Positions 51,379 through 60,390 of a stretch of DNA of 64,000 nucleotides are shown one piece after another; positions within the stretch are counted from its first letter, which is position 1; each line of letters starts with the position of its first letter. Source of the DNA: an uncultured Blautia sp. Lineage in GTDB: Bacteria > Bacillota > Clostridia > Lachnospirales > Lachnospiraceae. A model generated the notes under the pieces. The model was not told the origin of the DNA. It was given only the letters and a program-made list of their open reading frames with translations, and ran no database searches. The stretch lies in contig UQMI01000007.1 of assembly GCA_900542045.1 (NCBI GenBank), forward strand, positions 14,859 through 78,858, written 5' to 3'. A program made the position numbers and the translations under genes.

Positions 51379-51413
51379 GCAGCGCAGCTGTCTGTCAGAC
51401 ATCCTGCGCCGCT
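51379..51413 (-). terminator. Terminator of the metallophosphoesterase gene
   Basis: AGCGGCGCA pairs with TGCGCTGCT and inner GTCTG with CAGAC; on the minus strand ATTTTTTC follows. Confidence 0.82.
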
Positions 51414-51440
51414 TCAATCCATAACAAATTCCCGATTATT

Positions 51441-52631
51441 TTACTGAAATTCTACCCATATACTGCAGATCTCACTTCTGGTACCCACCCGCATATTTGG
51501 ACCAAATACCCCCACACCGGAGGTGACAATATTATGCATCTCTCCCTTTCGCAGATATCCGCAGGAATTTTCCCACATAAGGCTTACCAGAATATTTCCC
51601 GGAAACACCTGTCCATCATGCGTATGTCCGCACAGATCCAGATCCACTCCCGCCTGCGCCAGTTCCTCCAGTTCCTTGGGCTGGTGATCAATCACGATCA
51701 CCGGTTTAGACAGATCCATCTGTGCCGTAATCTCCTCCGGTGTCTTCCGGACCGTAATTCCCCGGCCCGGCCTTGCATAATCCGGCCGTCCATACAGATA
51801 AAACGAATTCTCAATGAGCACACCTTCATCTCTCAGCAATTCAATTCCAGCATCTTCCAGAAAGGCATCCATCTGCGGGTCACTTACCTTCTTTTCTTCC
51901 TGCTCAAAGGTGAAACCGGCCAGGATCTTTTCCTGAATATCGTGATTACCATAACAGGCGTACACACCATATCTGGACTGAATTCCCCGAAGAGTCTGCG
52001 CTGTTTTTTCGGGATCTGGAATGGCCTCAAATTCATTATCAAAAATATCTCCGGCTATGACGACCAGATCCGGATCCTGCTGGTTGATCTTATTCACCAT
52101 CTGCGCCATCATTGTACTGCCGGTATTGTAGCCCAGATGCAGATCTGCCACCAGGACAATATGTAACTTTTCCAGATTTCCCCCGTCTTTTTCTATTTTT
52201 ACCGTATAATCCGTGGTCCGGATATTCCTGGCATTGAGAATGCCGTACACACTGACCAGTACAAGACAGAGCACACAGACAATCCCTGCCGCAGCACTGC
52301 CTTTCCGCGAAAACAGCTTTTCTTTTCCCGGAAAGGATACCTTCTTCAGAAACAGACGCAGCAGCTCAGCCACAGCCAGGACCAGCAGCAGATACAGCAG
52401 AATCCCCAGCCAGTAATTGCCCAGCTGCTTCAGAGCAGTCCGAATGGGCGATGCCGGCAGCAAAAACGCTGTCAGCGGGCTTGCCGCCGCAAACACAAAG
52501 ACCAGCAGCACCAGAACCTGGACGCCTTTTCTCCCGAACAGATCATGACAGCTTCGCATCCATCGGATCAGACGCCAGCCCAGATAGATACACAGTATGA
52601 TATAAAGCGGAGCCAGAAAAACCGCGATCAT
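51441..52631 (-). CDS. Membrane-anchored metallophosphoesterase (YkuE-like)
   Basis: A 396-residue protein with about four N-terminal membrane helices (1-130) and a calcineurin-like phosphoesterase domain facing outward: LVADLHLGYN, VVIAGDIFDNE, CYGNHDI, IDHQPKE and LCGHTHDGQVFPGN, all five metal motifs. The architecture matches YkuE/YpbG-type enzymes of the cell envelope (substrate unknown, perhaps lipid pyrophosphates). GGGAGGTGATGG precedes the ATG, so the start is secure, even though the first 89 bases overlap the end of the upstream gene. Confidence 0.9.
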   Translation of the reverse strand: MIAVFLAPLYIILCIYLGWRLIRWMRSCHDLFGRKGVQVLVLLVFVFAAASPLTAFLLPASPIRTALKQLGNYWLGILLYLLLVLAVAELLRLFLKKVSFPGKEKLFSRKGSAAAGIVCVLCLVLVSVYGILNARNIRTTDYTVKIEKDGGNLEKLHIVLVADLHLGYNTGSTMMAQMVNKINQQDPDLVVIAGDIFDNEFEAIPDPEKTAQTLRGIQSRYGVYACYGNHDIQEKILAGFTFEQEEKKVSDPQMDAFLEDAGIELLRDEGVLIENSFYLYGRPDYARPGRGITVRKTPEEITAQMDLSKPVIVIDHQPKELEELAQAGVDLDLCGHTHDGQVFPGNILVSLMWENSCGYLRKGEMHNIVTSGVGVFGPNMRVGTRSEICSIWVEFQ

Positions 52632-54468
52632 GTTCCATCACCTCCCTTTGTTCTACAGCCGCTCCATGATAGTCTGTAATTCCTTTACCCGTGTTTGGAT
52701 TCTGCAGGGAATAGACAGAATCTACCAGGAAAATTGCCAGCAGCACCGCGCACACAGGCACACTGATACGGAAAGGAATCCTTCGGAGATAATTATCCAG
52801 AAGCGGCGCTGCCAGATAGACAATGGCAATGCCTCCCAGTCCGAAGATCAGCAGTGCTTCCGCGCAGATACGTCCGTTGAGGTTCAGAAAATATCCGCTG
52901 TAATCCCACCATTTTGTGCCGTTCTGCGTCACTTCCAATACATAGGAAGTTACGTATTCCACAAAGCCGCACAACACCAGAATTGCCAGAAATTCCAGAA
53001 CCGGCCTTCTGCGAAGCTTGTTCAGCAGCATAAGGATCAGTACGCCGCCGGCTCCATAAATGGGCAGCCAAGGTCCCCGCAGGACACCCCGGTTCACAAA
53101 TGCTCCATCCAGCACCAAGTGAAGGCTCACTTCCCAGATCCATCCGATAAAGGAAAAGATAAAGAACAGGAAAATAAGAGTGGGGATTGAATAATGCCGC
53201 AGATAATGGATATTTTCCACCATCCGGTTCTTCTGGCTCTCCGGAATTGGGAACAGCCGTCCCGGATAACTTTTCCCCGCTACGATATTTTCCATAACCA
53301 GCACCCGGAGTTTTCGTTCTTCAGATGCCATATACTGTTCTTCATCTGTCCGGTTAAAGATCGTGATTCCAAAAGCTCTTGCCATAAAGCTTCGGATTCC
53401 CCTCAACGGCAGCTTAACTTCCGGTATTCTGGACAGAGCAACCACATCTTCATAAGCCTTTTCCAGGGTCTGATGATCTGCCTTTTCAAACAGATACTGA
53501 TCATTGAGCAGTTGACTTCCCTCCAGATTGTTCTGTTTGGCAATTTCCCGCAGGTTCGCATAATACTCTGTAAAAGCAGCCACCTCATAAGGATTCACAT
53601 ATAAAATCCGAAGGATTCCCAGAGTCAGGTTGTCCAGCAGTTCCCAGGGAAGGAAGGAAAGCTCAAAAACAAAACATTCCCATTTGTGGCCATTCATCAT
53701 TTTCCGTGAAAGCGTAATGGCTTCTCTCCAGCTAATATCCGGATTTTCTGCCACAATATACGGCACCATATAATAAGAATATTTCTTTATGACCTGTCCT
53801 ACTATAGTTAAAGACCACAGGAAATAGAATACGGATGTCATAAACATTACCTTTGATACATTATGCCATCTGCGTATCCGTATAAATACCAGAAATCTCT
53901 GGATCGGCACCTTTTCATACATACGGCTCTCCAGAAAAATCCGTCTGGAAACCGCTGTATACATATTGACCAGGTAAAACCAGACCAGAAAGCCCAGTCC
54001 CAGAGCCAGCAGGATAAACAGAACCAGGACCACATTGGTAGAAGCCCCGATTCCACGGAATGCTGCCACAGCCTCCACCAGGAAAGAACCGGAAGCCACA
54101 CCGTTCACTATTCTGGCCGCAAAACCTCTGCTTCTCCCCAGCGCCGGATTTCCTTCCCCGTCCCTGGTTCGCTGTACCGCTTCATCCGTTCGTTCCCGCG
54201 ATATCTTCTTGCCCTCTTCCACATCCCCGGACAGGGCCGTTACCAGGGCGTCCGTCATGATTGCCCGGTAAACACCAGTGGTCATTCCGGAATACTCTGT
54301 GGCCTCACTCTCCGCCGCGACTCCGCCGCGATAATGATAGATCAATGACAGCGAATTGGAAAATTCCGTTCCCAGAAAAGCCGCAATCAGACACACCGCT
54401 ACCAGAATTCCCCAATGGCCGCGCACCGTCTGCCTGGCCCTTCGTTTCATTTCTTTTCTTGTCTGCAT
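52543..54468 (-). CDS. DUF975 / ABC-transporter type IV permease-like fusion protein
   Basis: A 641-residue membrane protein. Residues 1-300 are a DUF975 domain: a KEMKRRARQTVRGHWGILVAV start, several helices, and REAITLSRKMMNGHKWECFVFELSF with the Trp-Glu motif. Residues about 420-610 are the putative ABC-transporter type IV (PF06541-like) domain with FSFIGWIWEVSLH, NRGVLRGPWLPIYGAGG, and WWDYSGYFLNLNGRICAEA. The C-terminus ends past NPNTGKGITDYHG with a 37-residue tail that overlaps the next gene by 89 bases. Function unknown. AAAGGAG precedes the ATG. Confidence 0.85.
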   Translation of the reverse strand: MQTRKEMKRRARQTVRGHWGILVAVCLIAAFLGTEFSNSLSLIYHYRGGVAAESEATEYSGMTTGVYRAIMTDALVTALSGDVEEGKKISRERTDEAVQRTRDGEGNPALGRSRGFAARIVNGVASGSFLVEAVAAFRGIGASTNVVLVLFILLALGLGFLVWFYLVNMYTAVSRRIFLESRMYEKVPIQRFLVFIRIRRWHNVSKVMFMTSVFYFLWSLTIVGQVIKKYSYYMVPYIVAENPDISWREAITLSRKMMNGHKWECFVFELSFLPWELLDNLTLGILRILYVNPYEVAAFTEYYANLREIAKQNNLEGSQLLNDQYLFEKADHQTLEKAYEDVVALSRIPEVKLPLRGIRSFMARAFGITIFNRTDEEQYMASEERKLRVLVMENIVAGKSYPGRLFPIPESQKNRMVENIHYLRHYSIPTLIFLFFIFSFIGWIWEVSLHLVLDGAFVNRGVLRGPWLPIYGAGGVLILMLLNKLRRRPVLEFLAILVLCGFVEYVTSYVLEVTQNGTKWWDYSGYFLNLNGRICAEALLIFGLGGIAIVYLAAPLLDNYLRRIPFRISVPVCAVLLAIFLVDSVYSLQNPNTGKGITDYHGAAVEQREVMEHDRGFSGSALYHTVYLSGLASDPMDAKLS

Positions 54469-54695
54469 ACTTTTTCTCCTTTGTTTGTATGTGCTGTTCT
54501 CCTCTTTCTTCTATCAGATACAAAAATGACTTATGCAATACTCTATGATATCTTTTCTTACATTGCAAGTTCTTTTTACTTTTTTTATAATTTGGGGGCT
54601 AAGTGTCAAAGCAGGCATTCTGTCTGCCCTGTGCTTTCGCATGATTCTGATCTTTTGTTCCCGGCGTCCAATATAACGAAACAGCACATGACTAT

Positions 54696-54724
54696 TTGAC
54701 ATTTTTTTTTATACCCTGTATAGT
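54696..54724 (+). promoter_or_regulatory. Promoter of the PAP2 gene
   Basis: TTGACA (54696-54701), 17 bases, TATAGT (54719-54724). The divergent spacer 54469-54774 holds no other gene. Confidence 0.85.
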
Positions 54725-54774
54725 ATCGTCATATCAACAGCATAACACAATTCTCAGGAGAAAGGAAAATATAA

Positions 54775-55353
54775 ATGGAACTATTATTTGAATTAGATGG
54801 GAAATTTCTGCTGTTTGTGCAGGAATTCATCAGACAGGACTGGATGAACGGATTCTGGACCACCGTTACCATGCTTGGAAACGGCGGCTGGTTCTGGATC
54901 GTACTTGCCCTGGGCCTTCTGATTCCCAAAAAGACACGGCTCATGGGCCTTACCGCCCTCATTGCCATGGGCATCGGGGCCCTGTTCGTGAATGTAGGTC
55001 TGAAAAATATCGTGGCTCGTACCCGGCCTTACGAAGTCATTGAAGGATTGCGTATCCTGGTGGAACGGCAATCAGATTTTTCTTTTCCATCCGGACATTC
55101 CTGTGCTTCTTTCGCCTCGGCTTTTGTTTATTTCCGCATGGCCCCAAAGAAATGGGGGATTCCTGCCCTGATCCTGGCTGCACTGATCGCTTTTTCCAGA
55201 TTATATGTGGGTGTACATTATCCCACCGATGTCCTTGCAGGAATCCTGATCGGCATACTGTCGGCACTAGCAGCCATGGCTCTGGTCAGAGCCGTTTCTA
55301 ATGCCGTCCGCCGCAGACGGGAAAATCCGGCCTCCCGGTCCTCGGAAAAGTAA
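54775..55353 (+). CDS. PAP2-family phosphatase, undecaprenyl-pyrophosphate phosphatase-like
   Basis: A 192-residue membrane protein of the PAP2 superfamily with about five helices. All three catalytic motifs are present: KNIVARTRP, SFPSGHSCASF and SRLYVGVHYPTDVLAG. Such proteins dephosphorylate lipid (pyro)phosphates, for example undecaprenyl pyrophosphate in carrier recycling. AGGAGAAAGG precedes the ATG. It is a single gene divergent from the DUF975 protein and convergent with gatB, with only 31 bases between their ends. Confidence 0.92.
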   Translation: MELLFELDGKFLLFVQEFIRQDWMNGFWTTVTMLGNGGWFWIVLALGLLIPKKTRLMGLTALIAMGIGALFVNVGLKNIVARTRPYEVIEGLRILVERQSDFSFPSGHSCASFASAFVYFRMAPKKWGIPALILAALIAFSRLYVGVHYPTDVLAGILIGILSALAAMALVRAVSNAVRRRRENPASRSSEK

Positions 55354-55384
55354 CAGATTTCTGTCTCTGCTGTCCCGGGGCCCC

Positions 55385-56821
55385 CTAGGCTTTCAGTTTT
55401 TCACGCAGCATCTCTCCCACCTGGGAGGGATCTGCTTTGCCCTTCATTTCTCTCATGACCTGTCCCACCAGGAAGCCCAGCACTTTTTCCTTGCCGCTTC
55501 GGAACTCCCCTGCCGCCTTCTCATTGGAAGCGATCACCTTCTCCAGTACCTCTTCCAGAAGGCCGGTATCCTGTACCGTCTTCAGTCCATGGGCCTCAAT
55601 ATAAGCCAGCGGTTCCACATCCTCATCAAAGATCTTTTCAAATACTTTCTTGGCCACCTGGTTATTGACCGTTCCTTTCTCTGTTTCCCGGATCAGATCG
55701 GCCAGGTGCTCCGGTGTAAAAGTGACCTGCTCCGGTTCCATGGCCCTCTCTTTCATCAGACGAAGGGTCTCTCCCATGAACCAGTTGGCGGCTTTTTTGG
55801 CATTGCCGCAGAATTCTGCCGTCTCTTCAAACAGATCGGCCAGATGACGGCTTTCCGTGATGATCTCCGCATCGTAAGCGGAAAGTCCGTACTCCTGCTG
55901 ATAACGCAGCGCCCGTTCTTCCCGCAGCTCCGGCTGCCGGCCGCGCAGATCCTCCAGCCATTCCCCGCTGATCACCACTGGCGGAAGATCCGGATCCGGA
56001 AAATACCGGTAGTCTTTGGCATCTTCCTTGGAACGCATGGCATGAGACGCTTCCTTGTTGTCATCCCATCTCCTGGTTTCCTGTATCACAGCTTTTCCTT
56101 CCTCCAGGAGCTCAATCTGACGTTCTCTCTCTCCTTCAATGGCCCGGGCAATGGCCTTAAAAGAGTTAAGGTTCTTCATCTCCGTCCTCGTGCCGAAAGT
56201 CTCACTTCCCGCTTCCCGGACAGACAGATTCACATCCGCACGCATGGAACCTTCCTGCAGTTTACAGTCGGAAGCTCCCAGATACTGGATGATATGCCGC
56301 AGCTTTTCCAGATAGGAAATGACCTCATCGGCACTGCGCATATCCGGCTCCGATACGATCTCGATCAGGGGAACGCCGCTTCGGTTGTAATCCACCAGAG
56401 AGCAGTCTTCCCATTCATCGTGGATCAGTTTGCCTGCGTCTTCTTCCATGTGGATTTCATGGATCCCCACTCTTTTCTTTCCGGAACCTGCCTCGATCTC
56501 CAGCCATCCATCGTGGCAGATGGGCAGATACAGCTGAGAAATCTGATAATTCTGCGGATTGTCGGGATAAAAGTAATTCTTCCGGTCAAATTTGCAGTAT
56601 TGGTGGATCTGACAGTTGGACGCCAGACCCACGGCTAAAGCCAGCTCCACCACTTTTTTATTCAGAACAGGAAGTGCTCCCGGCATTCCGGTGCAGACCG
56701 GACAGGTGTGGGTATTGGGAGCTGCGCCGAATTCCGTGGAACAGCCGCAGAAAATTTTGGTCTTTGTGGCCAGCTCCACATGAACCTCCAGACCGATCAC
56801 TGTCTCATATTGCTTTGCCAT
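55385..56821 (-). CDS. gatB: Asp-tRNA(Asn)/Glu-tRNA(Gln) amidotransferase subunit B
   Basis: Kinase/transamidase subunit of GatCAB. 478 residues: ETVIGLEVHVELATKTKIFCGCSTEFG, CPVCTGMPGALPVLN with the zinc Cys residues, RKNYFYPDNPQNYQISQ, the tRNA-binding YqeY-like tail with LVGQVMREMKGKADP. It phosphorylates the Asp or Glu on misacylated tRNA and passes it the ammonia from GatA. Last gene of aspS-gatC-gatA-gatB; it starts three bases after gatA. Confidence 0.97.
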   Translation of the reverse strand: MAKQYETVIGLEVHVELATKTKIFCGCSTEFGAAPNTHTCPVCTGMPGALPVLNKKVVELALAVGLASNCQIHQYCKFDRKNYFYPDNPQNYQISQLYLPICHDGWLEIEAGSGKKRVGIHEIHMEEDAGKLIHDEWEDCSLVDYNRSGVPLIEIVSEPDMRSADEVISYLEKLRHIIQYLGASDCKLQEGSMRADVNLSVREAGSETFGTRTEMKNLNSFKAIARAIEGERERQIELLEEGKAVIQETRRWDDNKEASHAMRSKEDAKDYRYFPDPDLPPVVISGEWLEDLRGRQPELREERALRYQQEYGLSAYDAEIITESRHLADLFEETAEFCGNAKKAANWFMGETLRLMKERAMEPEQVTFTPEHLADLIRETEKGTVNNQVAKKVFEKIFDEDVEPLAYIEAHGLKTVQDTGLLEEVLEKVIASNEKAAGEFRSGKEKVLGFLVGQVMREMKGKADPSQVGEMLREKLKA

Positions 56822-56824
56822 GAC

Positions 56825-58297
56825 TTATTTTCCCTCCTTACTTTCGTATGCCAGTTCCCATTTGCCCCGCATCTGCTCAAAGGAATAAGCCGCCTGCAGG
56901 ATCTTCTTTTCCTGGAAACAGTCACCGATAAACTGCAGCCCCACCGGCAGCCCATTCTCATCCATACCGCAGGGAACACTGATTCCCGGCAGTCCGGCCA
57001 GATTCACAGCCACCGTATAAATATCTCCCAGATACATCTGCAGCGGATCTTTCAGACTTTCACCTATCCGGGGGGCTGTGGCGGGGGATGCCGGCGCCAG
57101 GATCACATCATACTTTTCAAAGGCCCTGTCAAAGGCCTGTTTGATCATAGCCTTCACCCGAAGCGCTTTCAGATAATAAGCATCGTAATAACCGGAGCTG
57201 AGCACAAAGGAGCCCAGCATGCTCCTTCGCTTTACTTCTTCTCCAAATCCTTCGCTGCGGCTTTTCTTATACATATCATGGAGGTCCTCATATTCCTTCG
57301 TGCGATAGCCGTATTTGACACCGTCAAACCGTTCCAGATTGGAGCTGGCTTCTGCGGAGGCAATGATGTAATAGGCCGGTATCACATAATCCACCATACC
57401 AAGGTCAAAGAATTCGATCCGGGCGCCTTCCGCCGTCATAATCTTCAGCGCATCCATAACCGCATTTTTCACCCCCGGCGTGATTCCCTCTGCCAGATAT
57501 TCTTTGGGAATTCCAATACGGATGGACCGGATATTATCCACCAGACCTCTGGTAAAATCTGTATCATTCCTTACGGCGGAGGTACTGTCCCGCACATCAT
57601 GAGAGGCGATGGCTTCCAGAACTGCCGCGCAGTCTTCCACATTCTTCCCGATGGGACCGATCTGATCCAGAGAAGACCCATAAGCAATCAGGCCATACCG
57701 GGATACGGTTCCATAGGTGGGCTTAAGTCCCACCACACCGCAGTAGGCACTGGGCTGGCGAATGGAACCGCCTGTGTCAGATCCCAGAGCGTAACAGGCT
57801 TCTCCTGCTGCCACTGCCGCGCAGGAGCCGCCGGAAGATCCCCCTGGCACATGTTCCAGATCCCAGGGATTTCGAGTCACGCCAAAAGCAGACGTCTCTG
57901 TGGTGCTTCCCATGGCAAACTCATCCATATTGGTCTTGCCCAGAAACACGGCTCCGGCTTTTTCCAGATTTTCCACAGCTGCAGCCGAATACGGCGGAAT
58001 GAAATGTTCCAGAATCCTGGAAGCGCAGGTGGTGGGAATCCCGCTGGTACAGATATTGTCCTTCACCGCCAGGGGAACTCCCGCAAGAGGTCCTGTATAT
58101 TTTCCCTCCCGTATTCCCTGCTGTACCTCATCCGCCCGCTTCAGCACTCTTTTTCTTTCGATATCCAGATAGGCATGCACTGCCGGCTCTTGTTTCTCTA
58201 TCTGTTTCAGATAAGCCAGAGCCGCTTCCCGGACCCCTACTTTTCCTGCACGGATCTGTTCCCCCAGCTTGCACGCACTCAATTGAATCAGCTCCAT
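56825..58297 (-). CDS. gatA: Asp-tRNA(Asn)/Glu-tRNA(Gln) amidotransferase subunit A
   Basis: Amidase subunit that releases ammonia from glutamine. 490 residues with the amidase signature: the Lys in LAVKDNICTSG, and the Ser-cis-Ser pair in GSDTGGSIRQPSAYCGVVGLKPTYG. The GGSSGGSCAAVAAGEA motif is typical. AGGGAATG precedes the ATG. It lies 11 bases after gatC. Confidence 0.97.
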   Translation of the reverse strand: MELIQLSACKLGEQIRAGKVGVREAALAYLKQIEKQEPAVHAYLDIERKRVLKRADEVQQGIREGKYTGPLAGVPLAVKDNICTSGIPTTCASRILEHFIPPYSAAAVENLEKAGAVFLGKTNMDEFAMGSTTETSAFGVTRNPWDLEHVPGGSSGGSCAAVAAGEACYALGSDTGGSIRQPSAYCGVVGLKPTYGTVSRYGLIAYGSSLDQIGPIGKNVEDCAAVLEAIASHDVRDSTSAVRNDTDFTRGLVDNIRSIRIGIPKEYLAEGITPGVKNAVMDALKIMTAEGARIEFFDLGMVDYVIPAYYIIASAEASSNLERFDGVKYGYRTKEYEDLHDMYKKSRSEGFGEEVKRRSMLGSFVLSSGYYDAYYLKALRVKAMIKQAFDRAFEKYDVILAPASPATAPRIGESLKDPLQMYLGDIYTVAVNLAGLPGISVPCGMDENGLPVGLQFIGDCFQEKKILQAAYSFEQMRGKWELAYESKEGK

Positions 58298-58308
58298 TTC
58301 ATTCCCTC

Positions 58309-58602
58309 CTATTCCACAGTCTTTGGCACCTGATACTGTCCTTCTTTCTGTTTCGGCGCATTGGCCAGCATTTCTGCACGGCAGTCGCCATTGGTCACTT
58401 CATCCTCCCGGAACACATTATGCACGGGAAACAGATGAGTCATGGGCTCTATGCCCTCCGTATCCAGCTCATTTAATTTATCTACATAATCCAGCATTTT
58501 CTGCATATCTGTCTTCGCCTGTTCCCGCTCTGCGGGAGAGAGTTTCAGCTTTGCCAGAATTTCTACATATTCCATTGTTTCATCATCGATCTTCTTTGCC
58601 AT
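58309..58602 (-). CDS. gatC: Asp-tRNA(Asn)/Glu-tRNA(Gln) amidotransferase subunit C
   Basis: A 97-residue helical subunit that wraps around the GatA-GatB interface. MEYVEILAKLKLSPAERE, then MLDYVDKLNELDTEGIEPMTH and VFREDEV are family features. CAGGAGG precedes the ATG. It follows aspS by 70 bases. Confidence 0.96.
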   Translation of the reverse strand: MAKKIDDETMEYVEILAKLKLSPAEREQAKTDMQKMLDYVDKLNELDTEGIEPMTHLFPVHNVFREDEVTNGDCRAEMLANAPKQKEGQYQVPKTVE

Positions 58603-58672
58603 TTTCGCATCCTCCTGACTTTCTGCATCCTGTCGTTTTCCATGCTTTATGTCTGCTCCTCACGCCTGTGCT

Positions 58673-60004
58673 CTATGGTTCCAGCCGTCCCAGATCCCTT
58701 GGAAACAGACAGGTCTCTCTCACATTGTCTTCTCCCAGAAGCTGCATGGTCAGCCGCTCCAGTCCAATGCCCAGACCTCCATGGGGCGGCATTCCATATT
58801 TAAAAGTATCCAGATACTGCTCCATTCCCTCCTGTTCCATTCCTCTGGCTGCCACCTTATCCACCAGCATCTGGTAGTCGTGAATCCGCTGTCCGCCTGT
58901 GGTGATCTCCAATCCGTGGAAAAGCAGGTCAAAGCTTAATGTATACCTTGGATCTTCCGGATCGTCCATTGCGTAAAACGGACGTTTCTTAGAAGGATAA
59001 TGGGTAACAAACACAAAATCCGCTCCATATTCTTCCTGAAAATATTTTCCGATCAGCAGCTCTTCTTCCGGCTCCAGATCGAAAGGATTTTTTATTTTAC
59101 GTCCGTATTTTTCCGCCACCAGCTTCTTCGCCTCGTCAAAACGGACGGAAGGAATTTCATCTGTCTTAGGAAGCGTTACCCCCAGAAGCTGCAGCTCTTT
59201 GGCATAGTCTTTTTCCAGCAGATCCATCGTATACTGAAGAAACCCTGTCTCCATGGCCATGATTTCCGTAAAGCTGTCAATATATCCCATTTCAAAATCC
59301 AGGCTGGTATATTCATTGAGGTGCCGCTTGGTGTTGTGTTTCTCTGCACGGAAAACCGGTCCGGTCTCAAAGACCCGGTCAAAAACCCCCACCATCATCT
59401 GCTTATAAAACTGTGGGCTCTGGGCCAGCACTGCAGGCTTATGAAAATAAGACAGTTTAAACATATTGGAACCGCCCTCTGCGCCTTTGGCTCCAATCTT
59501 GGGTGTATGAATTTCTGTAAATCCCTGCTCATAGAGGAAATCCCGGAAACCTCTGGTGATTCCTTCCTGGATTTTAAACTTCGCCCGTTCCCGCACATTG
59601 CGAAGGGAAATAGAACGCATATTCAGCCGGGCTTCCAGAGATGTGTTCATCTTCCATTTTGAAACAGCAAGAGGCATGGGCGCCGCAGGACTGGAGAGAA
59701 TTTCTGCAGCAGTAAGACGAAGCTCCACTCCATGGGGTGCCCGCTCTTCTTTTTTCAGCACGCCCGCCACGCGCACTGCCTGGGCTTCCTTGAATTCCCG
59801 CAGAGGAGTCCTGCAGCATCCTTCTTCGTATACTGCCTGCAGCAGTCCGTCCCTCTTTCGCAGGATTATAAAAGTGACTTCCCCCATTTTGCGGATATTA
59901 TGGATCGCTCCCTCTGTCTTTACTTCTCTGCCTTCTTCTGTACACTGCAGAATTTCCTGTAACTCCATTGTTTCTTTCGGTTGAATGCCTTTCATAAATT
60001 CCAT
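58673..60004 (-). CDS. aspS: Aspartyl-tRNA synthetase, archaeal/eukaryotic (probably non-discriminating) type
   Basis: A 443-residue class IIb synthetase: OB-fold anticodon-binding domain (GAIHNIRKMGEVTFIILRKRDG), motif 2 FETGPVFRAEKHNTKRHLNEYTSLDFEMG, and motif 3 GLGIGLERLTMQLLG. It is the short archaeal form without the bacterial GAD domain. Beside gatCAB and under a tRNA-Asn T-box, it probably makes Asp-tRNA(Asn), which GatCAB converts to Asn-tRNA(Asn). The ATG at 60004 follows GGAGG by eight bases; codons upstream run into the T-box terminator. An AsnS label is possible by similarity but is less consistent with the context. Confidence 0.88.
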   Translation of the reverse strand: MEFMKGIQPKETMELQEILQCTEEGREVKTEGAIHNIRKMGEVTFIILRKRDGLLQAVYEEGCCRTPLREFKEAQAVRVAGVLKKEERAPHGVELRLTAAEILSSPAAPMPLAVSKWKMNTSLEARLNMRSISLRNVRERAKFKIQEGITRGFRDFLYEQGFTEIHTPKIGAKGAEGGSNMFKLSYFHKPAVLAQSPQFYKQMMVGVFDRVFETGPVFRAEKHNTKRHLNEYTSLDFEMGYIDSFTEIMAMETGFLQYTMDLLEKDYAKELQLLGVTLPKTDEIPSVRFDEAKKLVAEKYGRKIKNPFDLEPEEELLIGKYFQEEYGADFVFVTHYPSKKRPFYAMDDPEDPRYTLSFDLLFHGLEITTGGQRIHDYQMLVDKVAARGMEQEGMEQYLDTFKYGMPPHGGLGIGLERLTMQLLGEDNVRETCLFPRDLGRLEP

Positions 60005-60068
60005 GCTAAATTCCTCCATCTCTTTATTTTCAGACTGGCTCCCGGAATTTTCTGCCTCTCTATGAAAC

Positions 60069-60345
60069 AAAAAATCCCGGAAGCCTCTGTCTTTCCAGAC
60101 GCTTCCGGGACGGATTCTTCAGATCCGCGGTACCACCCGCTTTGCCGGAATGGTACATTCCGGCCTCTCTTTTATCGGATTAACGCTCACCCACGTGCAG
60201 CCCTACGCCCATGTTCCCATAGCTTTCGAACTGCCGGCTCCGGAGTGTTCCCTGTTGTATGCTTCCCCTCTGCCCGCGCTCTCAGTCGGTGACGCCGGCT
60301 TCCTGTCAGGTTCCCCATACAGAGTCTCCTTCTCTGCCTTTTTAT
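60069..60345 (-). promoter_or_regulatory. T-box riboswitch leader, asparagine specifier, upstream of aspS-gatCAB
   Basis: The minus-strand leader has the T-box core GGGTGGTACCGCGG (60125-60138), then a strong terminator with arms TCCCGGAAGC / GCTTCCGGGA (60075-60110) and a T-rich end. A competing GCCGGAATGTACCATTCCGGC stem lies before the core. The specifier position, aligned with the proS T-box through the shared CTCCGGAG/CCTCGGAG flank, reads AAC (60247-60249) followed by A, an asparagine codon. No clear promoter was found; it may lie within the end of dapL. Confidence 0.92.
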
Positions 60346-60390
60346 TTTTGACGGACCCCTGCAGGTATCTTCTGCTTCCGGTCCGTTTTC

